DNA of 64,000 bases, taken from contig JAKCPB010001379.1 of assembly GCA_021442155.1 (NCBI GenBank), forward strand, positions 62,001-126,000, given 5' to 3'. Numbering within the stretch: the first letter of the stretch is position 1; each line of letters starts with the position of its first letter. This DNA is from Cymbidium sinense. Taxonomy: Eukaryota > Streptophyta > Magnoliopsida > Asparagales > Orchidaceae. Made by a program: the position numbers and the translations under genes. The notes under the pieces were generated by a model. It was not told the origin of the DNA, searched no databases, and saw only the letters and a program-made list of their open reading frames with translations. Positions 24,990 through 36,262 of the stretch are shown one piece after another.

Positions 24990-25330
24990 ATAATTTTATT
25001 AAGATCAATACTAATGGTTCTATTTTTCCTAAAAAAATATTGTTGTGGTGGAAATCTTAAGGATTCTAATGGTACTTCCATTTGTGCTTTTTCTTAGCCC
25101 CTCAAAGCTTGTACTGCCATTTGATGCTCTTCGTTTACTTGATATGCTCAATACTAATAAAATGGGGAATGATGACTTATTTTATTTATCACACTAAAAT
25201 GCTTCTTTCTTAAGTTTGCTACAAAATTTCTCACATTCTTCATGAAGGTAATGCGTATGCTAATTTCCTGGCTAATTTCGGAGCTGAATTAAATGAGCTC
25301 ACTTTATTTGTTAACCATAGCTTACTTGAG
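24990..25330 (+). pseudogene. LINE RNase H domain remnant (internally deleted)
   Basis: Compare the open RNase H at 59981-60397. Here the first catalytic Asp has become Asn (KINTNGS for NIDGS), GGNLKDSNGTSICAFS follows, and about 100 bp are then missing, so that KACTAI is joined to the LLDMLN segment. The second catalytic Glu and third Asp are lost. The FSH...ANFLANFGAEL end is present in another frame. Inactive. Confidence 0.85.
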
Positions 25331-25384
25331 CATCTGAATGGTCTGATCAATCTGGATAACACTGGACTGCCTTACCTTAATTTT

Positions 25385-27508
25385 TAACTTTTGGCTATTT
25401 TTTTATCATATTGATATGGTGGTTTTATTCAATCTATTTTTTTCTCTTATGTTGTTTTGTTTTGTTTTGTATTTTTTTTTTTTTTTTGCTTCCCTCACTA
25501 GGAAATGGTTTTGCTATTTTCTTTAGGGTTATGGTCAATCTCACTTTATATGAAAGCTACCTTGTTGGTTTTAGTTTATTTCTAAACTTATACCCCTTCC
25601 TATACCCCATAGTTGTAACTTATTTGGGTCGTAGTGGTGCTATTTTTAATTTGTGTTCCTATCCTCTTAGACTGGTGGTTTTCTTTCTGTGGCTCATGCT
25701 ATGCTTCTTTTATCACACGGCTAGTGATGTTTTGGGGGTGTTCTATTGGGTTGTGGTTGTGCCTGATATTGGCCTACCCCTTATACTAATTGATGTTGCC
25801 TTTTGCCAAGCTACCTTATTTGAATTGGATATTTGGATGCTATGGTTGGTTTTGTTGGATTCTACTATTTACTTCTTCCATCTACTTGACTATTTTGGGT
25901 GGTAATTTTTTCAGCTCTCTTCCTGCTCTTTGTTGTGGTTTGTTGTTCTCCTTTCCTGGTTTCATTTGGGGTCTTTACTAGTTGGTTTTTCCCTATGCCT
26001 TGTGGATTGGAGGTATCTTTTTTCTAGTTGTTTCCTTTCTATTTTCTTTTTTGTGTTGACTGTCTACTCTATAGGGTTTGGAAGGGGCTTTATTTGCCTC
26101 TAGCGTTGTTCCATTCCTTGCTAATTAGCTACTTGTTGGTGGTTCTCCTTGGGCTTTTCTACCTTGGTTTTTTGTCTATTTGAGTGACTACCAATTTTGT
26201 TTCTTGGCTTTATGGGAGATCTCCTAGTGGGCTATGCTGTTGCTTTTCCCCTATTTTGCTTTGAATTTGGTTAACCTCTTATTTTGGTTGGCTCCATTTA
26301 CGAATTGGAACTTCTGTTGTTGGTTGTTGGGTGGCCTAATGGTCTCTTATTTGCTTAGCTTTGGTATTTTTCAATTCTTTTGGTTATTTTTTTGGTTGGT
26401 GTTTTCTTTTGTTTGGTAGTTTTCTTTGTTGATGAGGATAGCTTTGTGGTTCTTTTTCATCCGCACTGGTTTCTATTTACTAGAGGAGATGGTTTTGGCT
26501 ATTTTTTATCTATGCCTACTGGTTTGCTAACAGCTGCTCCTATGACTGGATTGGTCTGGTGTTTCCTAAGGGCTGGTTGTGGCTCTCTCTGTCTTGGTGT
26601 CTTGGGATTGGATGTTATCTTGCCTCGAATGCTTGTGCCCTGGCTTGGTGTCTTGGGATTTAGGTTGGCTATTGGTATTGAAACCCTCTAGCTTATTTTG
26701 CTCTCCTTATTTGTTGATATTTTTCTGTTGGCGGTGGTGTTCAATTTGCTATTTTTTTTGCTACCTTAGTGGTGGTTTTGATGGTAATTTATGGAAGCTC
26801 TCTTGGTCTCCCTATGGCTTTCCTCTATCTAGTCCTGTTTATCTTCTACTATTTTGCTATTTGGGTGAAAGTTTTGCCATTGGATTTGGATTGCTATAGC
26901 TCTGAAGATAGTCGTGAGTTGCTATTATGCCTTTGGGTCTATTTCATTGGGTTGTGTTGTTACCGTAAATCATGCTGACTGCTCTTTTTTGTGTTTCTCT
27001 TCCTTTTCATGGTGGCTTTGGTGGAGATATTAATCCTACAGTAACTTTTGGGTTGTTGGCTTTATGTGATTGGTATGTTGTGGGCTTTGGTTGATTTGTT
27101 GGTTGCTAGTTGGCTACTTTCTCTGTTTGTTTGGTGCAGGACCTAGATCACCATGGACTGTTTTGTCTTGGATGGTTTGCTTATATCAGGTATGCTGGCT
27201 ATGTGGCCTTGATGTTTTTTCATATCTTCTCTCTGGTTAGTAGTATTACATATGACTGTAACACTTCTCAGGAAGTTTGATGCACATATGTATTGTTTCC
27301 AATTGAGATGATCTTAACTGAGCTCGAGTCTTCTCTTTCTCATCTCTCTTTTAATTGTTTACTCTATCCTTTTCCCTTTAGCTGTGATTATTGCCTTTGT
27401 AGTGTTTCACGAAATTCTTTTGTAGGTTGTAACTTTACAAACAGAATGAGCTTTACTCAGTTAACTCAAGTGTTGTTGATGTGGATCTTGCTTATCTTGC
27501 TTTCTCAA
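25385..27508 (+). other. LINE 3' region, T/G-rich
   Basis: About 2.1 kb of T- and G-rich sense strand after the RNase H remnant, full of TTGG, TGGTTG and TTTTT runs and poor in A and C. It carries overlapping hydrophobic frames (for example 25411-25905, 164 codons, Leu/Phe/Tyr-rich), which base composition can produce without selection. Landmarks shared with the other LINE 3' ends occur from about 27180 onward (TATGCTGGCT, TGTAACACTTCT, TTTGTAGGTTGTAAC). The final 250 bp or so is missing. Confidence 0.75.
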
Positions 27509-28041
27509 ATAAAATATACCTAAAAATAAAATATACCTAAAATAAAATAAAAACTAAATAAAATCCTAAACCTAAAAAATAAACTTAAAAATAATACTTA
27601 AAAATAATTAAACTGTAAAACCTAAACCCTAAACAAAAAAAACCTAAACCTCAAATAAACAAAATAAATTAAACCTAAACCTAAGCTAAAATAAATTAAA
27701 CCTAAACCTAAACCTAAATAAACTAAACCTAAACCCTAAACTAAATAAAAAAAGTAAACTAAAAATAAACCTAAACCTAAACTAAAATATAATACCTAAA
27801 AATATACCTAGAATAGATACATAAAACCTAAACCTGAACCTAAACATAAAAATAAAAAAAATAAAACTTAAACCTAAAAAATAAAATAAAAATAAAACTA
27901 AACTAAAAAATAAATATAAACCAAAATTTAAACCTAAAATAAACTAAAATAAAATAAACTAAACTAAATAAATAAAATAAACTAAACTAAATAAAATAAA
28001 CATAAATAAAAATAAAAATAAAATAATCTAAATTAACTATA

Positions 28042-28076
28042 TAAACATAAACCTACTAGTTTACTTTTTTTTAAAA
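28042..28076 (+). repeat. Junction element, copy 12
   Basis: The core reads CTACTAGTTTACTTTTTTTT. The AA of TTAATT is lost. Confidence 0.75.
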
Positions 28077-28700
28077 CCCCTAAACCCTTAACCCTAAACC
28101 CTAAACCCCAATCCTTAAAACTAACCCTAAACCCCAATCCTTAAAACTAACCCTAAACCCTAAACCCTAAACCCTAAACCTTATACCCTAAACCCTAAAC
28201 CCTAAACCCTAAACCCTAAACCCTAAACCCTAACCCTAACCTAAAACCCAAAACCCAAAACCCTAAACCCTAAAACCCTAAACTAAACCAAAACAAACCC
28301 TAAACCCTAAACCCTAAGCTAACCCTAAACCCTAAACCCTAAACACTAAACCTTAAAAGACTTAAACCCTAAAGCCTAAACACTAAACCTAAAAAATAAA
28401 ATAAAAATAAAACTCAACTAAAAAAAACTAAACCTAAACTAAAAAAATAAAACCTCAAAATAATAAAAACCTAATCTTAAAAAGATAAAATAATAACTTG
28501 AACCTAAACTTAAAAATAAAAAATAAAACCTAACTCTAAAAAAAATCAACTAAAAAATAAATTTAATCATAAACCTAAACTAAAAAAATAAACTAAAATA
28601 TAAAACCTAAACTAAAATAAATAAACCTAAATTAAGGAAACTAAACTAAATAAAAAAAATAAACCTAAATAAAAATAAAAAATAAAATAGATCAACCAAA

Positions 28701-28740
28701 TAAACTTAATCCAATCAGATTACTTAATTTAAAAAAAAAA
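28701..28740 (+). repeat. Junction element, copy 13
   Basis: The core reads CCAATCAGATTACTTAATTT, followed by ten A. Confidence 0.8.
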
Positions 28741-29103
28741 CCCTAAACCCTAAATGAAAAAACTAGTCCTAAACCGTATACCTACAAAACTAAACCTACA
28801 ACCTCAAACCCTAAACCCTAACACCCTAATCCCTAATCCCTAAACTCTAAACCCTAAGCCTTAAACCCTAAGTCATAAGCCCTAAACCTTAAACCCTAAC
28901 CCTAAACCCTATACCCTAAAAGCATAAACCTTAAACCCTAAATCCTAAGCCTTAAACCCTAAACCTTAACCCTAAACCCTAAACCCCAAACCCTAAAACT
29001 TAAACCCCAAACCCTAAACCTAAACCTAAAGTAACTAAATAAAATAAAAAATAAAACTAAACCTTAAAACCTAATAAACATAAACTTAAACCAAAATGCT
29101 TAG

Positions 29104-29568
29104 AATGGACAACCTTGATAAGAACCACCGCCAAGGGCTTAATCTATATCTGGAGGCAAAGGTAGGCGTTATCATAGTGGTGGTGGGGGATCTAGATGTG
29201 CTGGTGGATATGGAGGTGGTGGTTAAAGCAATGGTGGTTATGGAGGTAGGAGGAGCGACCGAAGTTATAGTCATGGTGGTGGTGAAGGGAGAGATCGAGG
29301 ATATGATGGTGGATCCTGCTACTCGAGAGGCCAGGGTGGTTTTGATGGGAACTAGGGAAACTGAATAACATTCGATCCGATCTGCTACTTATGGAACTGT
29401 GCCTTTATAGTAGAGACTATTCTAATTATCTAGGTTTTTTGATTTGCTCTATGTGTGCTCATTTTTTTATCTATGTCGCTTGTGTGTTAGAGAACTTGGT
29501 GTGTTACTTGGTTGATGAAATTAAAAAGAAGAAATGTTGAATCTGAATTTGTTCTCTATTTAAAAAAA
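29104..29568 (+). pseudogene. GRP7-like retropseudogene, copy 7
   Basis: The RRM stub is damaged by small deletions (NGQ-L region and LDG-RN), which break the frame. From about 29169 a second frame is open through YHSGGGGS, GGYGGGG, SNGGYGG, RSDRSYSHGGGEGRDRGYDGGS and YSRGQGGFDGN, with a stop replacing Arg of GGGGRS and another replacing Trp of DGNWRN. The terminal TGA and about 190 bp of 3' untranslated sequence with an A-run follow. Open frames on both strands over it are shadows. Confidence 0.9.
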
Positions 29569-29790
29569 CTAAAAATCCTAAACCCTAAACTAAAACCTGA
29601 ACCATAAATCAAAAACCTAAACCATAAACCCTAAACCCTAAACCCTAAACCCTAAACCCAAAAAATAAAAAAAATTTAAAAAAATAAAAAAAACCATAGC
29701 CCTGAATGCTAAACCCTAAAACTAACCTTAAACCTTAATCCTACAAACCTAAACCATAAACCCCAAACTCTAAACCCTAAACCCTAATAT
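29569..29790 (+). repeat. Telomere-like A block
   Basis: Degenerate CCCTAAA repeats leading into the ACTAATAA block. Includes a short A-rich insert near 29660-29695. Confidence 0.9.
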
Positions 29791-32114
29791 GTAACTAATA
29801 AAACACGAAACTAAACTAACTAAAACTAAAACTAATAAATAATATACTAAAATTAATAAATTAATAATAAACAAAAACTAATAATAAACAAAAAACTAAG
29901 AAAAGTAACTAAACTAAACTAACAAAATAATAACTAAAAAACTAATAAACTAATAATAATAAAAAATAACTAAACTAATAAACAAACTAATAACTAAATT
30001 ATACATAAACAAAAGAACGTCACTAATAAACTAACTAAAAATAAACTAAACTAATAAAACTAATAAAAACTAAATTAAACCTAAACTAATAACCAAAACT
30101 AAACTAATAAACTAACTAAAGTAAACCCAAAAAAACTAACTAATAAACCTAAACCATAAACATAACTAACCTAATAAATAACTAACTAATAATAAAACTA
30201 AACCCAATAACTAAATTAATAATAACTAAACTAAGTAAACTAAAACTAATAACTAATAAACTAAAACTAATAAACTAAGTAAATAGCTAATAAATAACTA
30301 ATAATAATGACTAACTAATAACTAAAACTAATAACTAAACTAAACTAATAAACTAATAAACTAATAAACTCACTAAACCTAAAAATAAACTAACTAAATA
30401 ATAATAACTAAAACTAATAATAAAACTTAAAAAACTAATAAACTAAAATTAAATAATTAATAACAACTAACACTAAATTTATAAACTAATAATAAACTAA
30501 ATTAAATAAATTAATAACTAAGCTAATAATAATAATAATAAACTAAATAATACATAAAAACTAAATAAATAAACTAAACTGCATAATAGTAAACAAACAT
30601 AATAAACTAACTAATAATAATAAACTAATAAAATTAACTAAACTAATAAATTAATAACTAATAATAATAAAAATAAATTAAACTAAAAACTAATAATAAC
30701 TAAAAAACACTAAATAATAATAAAACCTAATAACATAAAAATTGACTAAACTAAACTAATAATAATAATAAACTAAATAATGAAAAAATAAAACTAAACT
30801 AAACTAAACACTAAACTTACTAAACTAATAAATAATAATAAACTAAATAAAAACTAACTAATAAAACTAATAATAACTAACTAAAAATAATATAACTAAC
30901 TAAATAAATAACTAATAACTATAATAACTAAAACTAATAATAATAATAACAATAGTAATAATAATAATAATAATAATATTAAAAATAAATAAACTAAACA
31001 CTAAACCCCAAAAACTAAATTAATAAAACTAATAATAAAGCTAATAATAATAAACTAAACTAAAGTAAAATAACTAATAACTAAACTTATAAAACTAATA
31101 ATAATAATTGCTAAATAATAACTAAAAAATAATAAACTAATAATAAAACTAAACTAAAACTAACTAATAACTCACTAATAAAACTTAATAAACTAATAAA
31201 TAATAAACTAAAAACCTAATAATAACTTATAATAACTAAAACAAATAATAAACTAAATAAAACTAATTATAAATAACTAATAACCTAATAATAAATAACT
31301 ATTAAACTAATAAACAAATAAACAAACTAATAATAGTAAAACTACTAAACTAACTAACTAAACTAAATAATAATAAAAATAATAATAATAAAATAACTAA
31401 CTAACTAAACTAATAAACTAATAATAATAAAACTAATAATAAACTAATTAATAAATAACAAAATAACTAAATCTTAAACCCTAACTAAATAAATAAACTA
31501 AATAATAATAAAACTATTAATAATAAACATAAACTAATAATAATAAACTAAAGGAAAAAACTAAAGTAAAACAAAACTAATAATAAACCAATTAACCAAA
31601 CTAATACTAATAATAAATAATAAATAACTAATAATAACTAATAAAAAACTAAACCATAAACTAAACTAAAAGGTAATTATAAAAAACTAATAAATCTAAA
31701 TACATAACTAAACTAATAATACTAATAAACTAAACTAATGAACTATTAAATAAACTAACAAAACTAAACTAATAAAACTAAATCACTAACTAAAACTAAC
31801 TAAAACCTAAATAATAATGAAACCATAGTCTAATAATAATAACTAACTAACTAATAATAACTAATAAATAAATAAATCAACTAAATAAAGTAATAAACTA
31901 AACCTAACCCCCCCCCCCCCCCCCCACTAAACTAACCTAAAATAATAATACTAAAATTAAAACTAATAAAACTAAACTAATAACCTAACTAAAACTAAAC
32001 TAACTAAAATAAATAAAAAACTAATAATAAACTAATAATAACTTAAAACTAATAAAACTTAATAATAACTAATAAACACTAAACCTAAAACCTAAACCCT
32101 AAAACTAAACTAAA
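29791..32114 (+). repeat. ACTAATAA-type AT-rich satellite-like block
   Basis: About 2.3 kb dominated by ACTAATAA, AATAATAA, TAAACTAA and ATAACTAA words, with almost no CCCTAAA. It includes AAT microsatellite runs (for example near 30935-30975) and one pure C-run. G is very rare. Borders with the A block at about 29790 and with the LINE at about 32115 are sharp to within tens of bases. No period longer than 8-12 bp is obvious by eye. No gene. Confidence 0.9.
31908..31925 (+). repeat. Homopolymer of 18 C
   Basis: Eighteen consecutive C inside an otherwise C-poor AT-rich block, flanked by AACCTAA and ACTAAAC. Its complement is G18, able to form G-quadruplex structures. Length may be inexact in the assembly. 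Confidence 0.9.
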
Positions 32115-32237
32115 CACTGTTAATGGGCGATTTTGGGATCCCTCATGTTCTTGGTGAGTCTTCAAGAACTTTTTTCTCTTGGATTCTCGTCGATGTTGGA
32201 TTGATCTCGACTTGTTCTTATCATGGCACCGTGACTT

Positions 32238-34075
32238 ATGGTGTCAGCTTCTTCAAATCCTTGGGGTAAATCCCATCTACCGATGTTTCCCACTAGGGCA
32301 TCAGATTTTTTGGGTAATCCTACCTCTAAATTACCTAATGTTACTAAATGTTTCAAAGTTGCTTTATCTAGTAAGAATTCCTCAACTAAGCCTTCTTTGA
32401 ATTTGCTTCATACAAATTTTAAAGGTACTTCGATAATTATGATTTCAGATGAGGATATTGAACGATTAGTTGAGCCTTTTGCTTTTTCTCGATTGGAAAG
32501 TTTTGATTTAAATGACCAAAGATGGAAGATATTCATTCTTTTTTTCATAGCTTAAATCTAGGTTCTTTTCTATGTAAAGGCATGTTCTGATTAAAGTTTC
32601 AAATGACCTTGATTAAGGAAGAATTTTTTCTAGGTGTTCCTACTATGTTTTTAATTATCAAATGTGTATTCTGAAGTGGATGCCTATGTTTGATGTTAAT
32701 GAAGAGTCTCCAATTATTTCCATTTAGATTTCTTTACCTAACTTGTGGATTCATCTATTTAATCATTAAATTATTTATGCTATTGGGTTGATTTTTGGTC
32801 AGCCTTTATAAGTTGATCATGCAACAATTGCTTCTTCTAGACTGTATGTTGCTAGAATTCTTGTAGAGATTGATATTACTAAAAAATATCCAAAAGAAAT
32901 TTGATTGGATTGAAAGAAATGCGGTTATTTTTAGAAAGTTACTTTTGAGAACTTTTCCATTTTTTGTAATCATAGTAAGATTCATGGGCATGAAATTTCT
33001 AAATGCTTTATTGCTCATCCCTCTCTTAGGAATAAAATCACCAATAAGAATTCAATTGTTGAAAAAACTGATGATTCTCTCAAGTTGGATAATGGAAATT
33101 CTACTTTTTAAAATTTTGATGTTTTGCAAAACTAGATTTAATCTTCTAAAAAAGTTTTACCTATTAATGATCTCTAATGAAAAGTGATTTTGATGTTTCT
33201 GAAAAAGTTGTAACTAATAATCATGCTCTAATTGTTTCTTTTGATGATTCTCTTAAAGGGAAGACTTAGAGGCTATGGTTAATGATTCTAATGGTTTGAT
33301 GTTGTGCATAAGTCCTTTCAATGATGGTTCAAAAAATTTGATACTAACACCATTTCTTCCAATTAGTTGAATGTTGTTTCTCTTTCTCTTATGTCTACTT
33401 TAGATCATGGGAAAGAGGCTATTTCTTTGCTTTCTTTGATTGAGAATGATGGTGATAAGAATGTTCTTATTTTTAATTTTTTAACTTATGGTCCTAATAA
33501 TCTTGTTAATATTGGTGATCCTTCTTTTAAAAAATAAGATTTAAATACCTATGACAATTCTCTCATTGTGAATAGTTATGTTCCGATTCAAAATGATGGT
33601 TTTTCTATGGCTGGTAATTATGTCTAGCATTTTGGTTATATGCTATGTGATTCTAAGGGATTTAAATCTTATTTTAATCCCTTACATGAAGATTTTATTG
33701 AAAATATGGATTCTTCTTCTCTTGCTTCTTTTATGAATGAAGACAGGGAGGAGACACCTTAGATTATGTTGGAAGCTAAAAATATTGATAATTATCTTCT
33801 AAATAAAGCTGTTTCTGCTACTTCTTTAACTTCTTATTCTGAAATGCATACTATTTTTTATTTTCCTTTGCCTAATATTTTCGATGATTCTCAATGCTCT
33901 TCTTTGAAATTGATAGCTTCTACTGATCCCCATGCATTTTATAACAATGATTCATTTTTTTGATGGAGATTTTTAAAGGGCATGGCTAAAACTATTTATG
34001 AGAAGAAAATGAAAAAAGTGTTTAGATTTATGCCCTCCTCCTCGGGTTACTCATTCTAAAGCTTCTTGAAATAAT
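32238..34075 (+). pseudogene. LINE ORF1 (gag, DUF4283-type) remnant
   Basis: Nucleic-acid-binding gag-like protein of plant L1 elements. The first piece (32238-32555, 105 codons) has an N-terminal NPWGKSHLP, then FKGTSIIMISDEDIERLVEPF, shown here in parts (FKGTSIIMIS, DEDIERLVEPF), the characteristic start of DUF4283. Frame-shifted continuations give KWMPMFDVNEESPIISIWIS, LPNLWIHLFNH and GQPLQVDHATIASSRLYVARI with LVEIDITKK near 32670-32885, matching the family order. The rest (32900-34075) is Asn/Ser/Asp-rich in scattered frames. Many stops; no function. Confidence 0.83.
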
Positions 34076-34079
34076 CTCT

Positions 34080-35274
34080 CTGTCATGGGAAGGTTTTGCT
34101 TTAGAGTTTTTCTCTATTGGTTGAACTTTGCTATGTGTTTTCTTGCAGCTAGTATTGGTTTCTTCTTGGTTTTTCCTCCCATGGCTTGGTGATTTTCATG
34201 TTTGTTTGGTTTTTGTTTTGGCTAGTTAGGTGGGTGGCTTTGTTCCTATTGGCTTGCCTTTCTTTGGTTGGTGCTTTTGCTCTCTTTGTTGGTGGTAGGT
34301 TGGGGTTTTGTCCTTGGCATCTAGTTTGTCCATTGGTTGGTTTTTTGTCTAGTTGTTTATTTTAGCTTTTACTGGCCTTCTTCTTTTTTCTATTTGTTGG
34401 TTTGGTTCTCTTGCTCTTTCTTGGGCTATTTTTCTTGGTGATTTGTTGTGTGGCTTCTATATTGGTTGTTTCCTTTCCTTTGGTTGTTGCCTTGCTGGCT
34501 TTGGATTGGTGTTATTGTGGGCTCTATTGGCTTGGTGCCTTGGTGGCTTTTGATTGTTATTGTCTCTTTATTTTTCTTTTCTTTTTTTTATTTCTATTCT
34601 CCTTTTTAAGAGGTGTTCATATTTGGTTTTGTTGGGATTGCCTTATGTTAATTTTATATGTTGCTCCTCTATTTCTATTTCCTTAGCTTCACTTTTCTTT
34701 GGTGGTTTAATGATAGGTTTGTATTTTTCTATGGTTGGGATGGCTATGATGATATGATGGATTTTTTCCTCGATATTTTTATGGCTAGAGACTTTTCCTA
34801 TTTGTAACCATTCTTTGAAGCTAGATACACTTAAGATTGGAAGCTCCTCATTATTGTGATTATCCTTTTTTTTCTCATATATGAACTAGTTTTTCTCTTT
34901 ATGTTTTGATCTCCTCTAGAGATTTCTTAAGTTGCGTGTTCTCATTTTCTTGGTCTCTTCTTCTTCTTGAGCTAGAGTCTTACACCCTTTTTTACTTAGA
35001 TATTAGAGTTGTTTTATTGCAGGTAGGTTTCCTTTTCTTATGGATCTTCATCTCTTTGGATGTTCTTTGAGTCTGGATTCTTCCCTTTGTTGTCTTTTGT
35101 TTGGTTTTTTTAGTTTTGTCTTTATTTTTTCTTTACCTCTTTGATGGATTAATTTAGTGACTAAAATCTTAGGATTCTCCTATATCTCATTTAGCAATAA
35201 TTTTTCTTTTGAGTTTAGTCTCTAATATGGTCTTCTTGTACCTATTTCTCTAAATAACTTCCTTTAGTTAAAAG
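34080..35274 (+). other. LINE 3' region of copy 4
   Basis: T/G-rich sense strand with TTGG and TTTTCTT words. CCATGGCTTGGTGATT near 34179 matches CCATGGCCTGGCGATT near 11297 in LINE fragment 2, anchoring the homology. Hydrophobic frames of 60-95 codons (34353-34757) are probably composition effects. Confidence 0.72.
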
Positions 35275-36045
35275 AAACCTAAACCCTAAACTAAACTAAA
35301 AAAAATAAAATAAACTTAAGAATAAAAAAACTAAATAAAATAAAAACTTAGTGTAAAATAAAAATTAAATAAACCTAAAAACAAAATAAAAACCTAAACC
35401 TAAAAAATAAACCTAAAAATAAATAAAAATTAAACCTAAACCCTAAACTAAAAAAAACTAAATTTAAAATAAAAATAAAATAAAATAAACCTAAACCTAA
35501 ACTAAAATAAACTAAATAAAATAAATAAAACCTAAACATAAACCTAAAATAAACTAAACCTAAACCTAAACCTAAACTAAATAAAATAAAATAAACTAAA
35601 AATAAACCTAAACCTAAACAGAAAAATAAAACCTAAAATAAACCTAAAATAAAAACCTAAACCTAACCTAAAAAAAATAAAATAAAACCTAAACCTAAAC
35701 CTAAAATAAAAAAATAAACCTAAACCTAAAAGTAAAATAAAATAATAAAACTAAAAAAAATAAACTAAAAAAACCTAAACTAAAAATAAATAAACCTAAA
35801 ATAAAACTAAATAAAAAAGATAAACATAAATAAAAAATAAAATTAATATAAACCAAAATAAATAAAAAATAAACTAAATAATCCTAAACCTATTATTTAC
35901 TTAATTTTTAAAAAAAAATACCCTAAATAAACCTAAACCCTAAACCCTAAACCTAAACCCAAAACCTAACACTAAACCCTAAACTTTAAACTCTTCCTAA
36001 ACCCCAAACCCTAAGGCATAAACCCTAAACCCTAAACCCTAAACT
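35275..36045 (+). repeat. Telomere-like array (B, junction, A)
   Basis: B block about 35290-35880 with a very regular word order, a junction element, then A repeats to 36045. Confidence 0.92.
35881..35920 (+). repeat. Junction element, copy 14
   Basis: The core reads CTATTATTTACTTAATTTTT, one base shorter than the usual TACCRRTTTAC form. Confidence 0.8.
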
Positions 36046-36262
36046 CATTGAGCTAATTTTATGATGATCTTAAGTGAAGAGGTAAATAAACTCACCATGT
36101 TGATCTTATTGCACCTATTAATAGTTTCCTAAACACTCTGATCCTTCATAGACTTCTAGTTCTCAACATAACTATCAATAAGGGTCGTTGAAATTATACT
36201 GATTAAAAAACATAGGTGGGATCTCATCGCTCTCCTAAACTAATTAGGTCATTCTCTATGGC
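36046..36262 (+). other. Unidentified 217-bp insert in the array
   Basis: Non-repetitive mixed sequence from CTCATTGAGCTAATTTTATG to about CATTCTCTATGG, seen nowhere else in the window. Six-frame reading by eye gives only short interrupted frames and no motif I recognise. It could be a fragment of another transposon or captured DNA. Confidence 0.6.

Larger units (their letters stand above)
20086..27508 (+). mobile_element. L1-type LINE, nearly full-length but decayed (copy 3)
   Basis: The longest LINE in the window, about 7.4 kb. In order it has a gag-like ORF1 remnant, an AP endonuclease, reverse transcriptase, zinc-binding region and RNase H remnant of ORF2, then a T/G-rich 3' region of about 2.1 kb. 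All coding parts carry stops and frameshifts. The 3' terminus found in sister copies (ending in GTAATAAAATTC) is missing: homology stops in TTTCTCAA near 27508 and continues directly into the middle of a B block. No convincing target-site duplication can be picked out in this repetitive context. The left limit is set where telomere-like words end. Confidence 0.9.
27509..29103 (+). repeat. Telomere-like array (B, junction, A, B, junction, A)
   Basis: It begins abruptly within a B block (27509-28041), then junction, A block (28077-28388), a short B block (28388-28700), junction, and A repeats to GRP copy 7. The stretch 28160-28245 is among the most regular CCCTAAA runs in the window. The phrase CCCCAATCCTTAAAACTAAC occurs twice in a row near 28105-28150, a small local duplication. 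Confidence 0.92.
32115..35274 (+). mobile_element. LINE copy 4: 5' end and gag joined to 3' region, ORF2 missing
   Basis: It starts with unique sequence carrying a gag-like ORF1 and then, near 34080, passes directly into the T/G-rich 3' region typical of this family. There is no endonuclease, RT or RNase H: some 4 kb present in the 20086 copy is absent. The 3' terminal 400 bp or so (34800-35274) differs from the AATAAAATTC terminus of the other copies, although a TGTAACCATTCTTTGAAG segment near 34805 resembles their TGTAACCCTTCTTCTGAAG. Flanks are CTAAACTAAAC-type on both sides, which is not informative as a target-site duplication. Confidence 0.82.

Noticed and set aside
25411..25905. 164-codon hydrophobic frame
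   Set aside because: Same reason: T/G-rich LINE 3' region, no conserved frame between copies, overlapping frames equally open.
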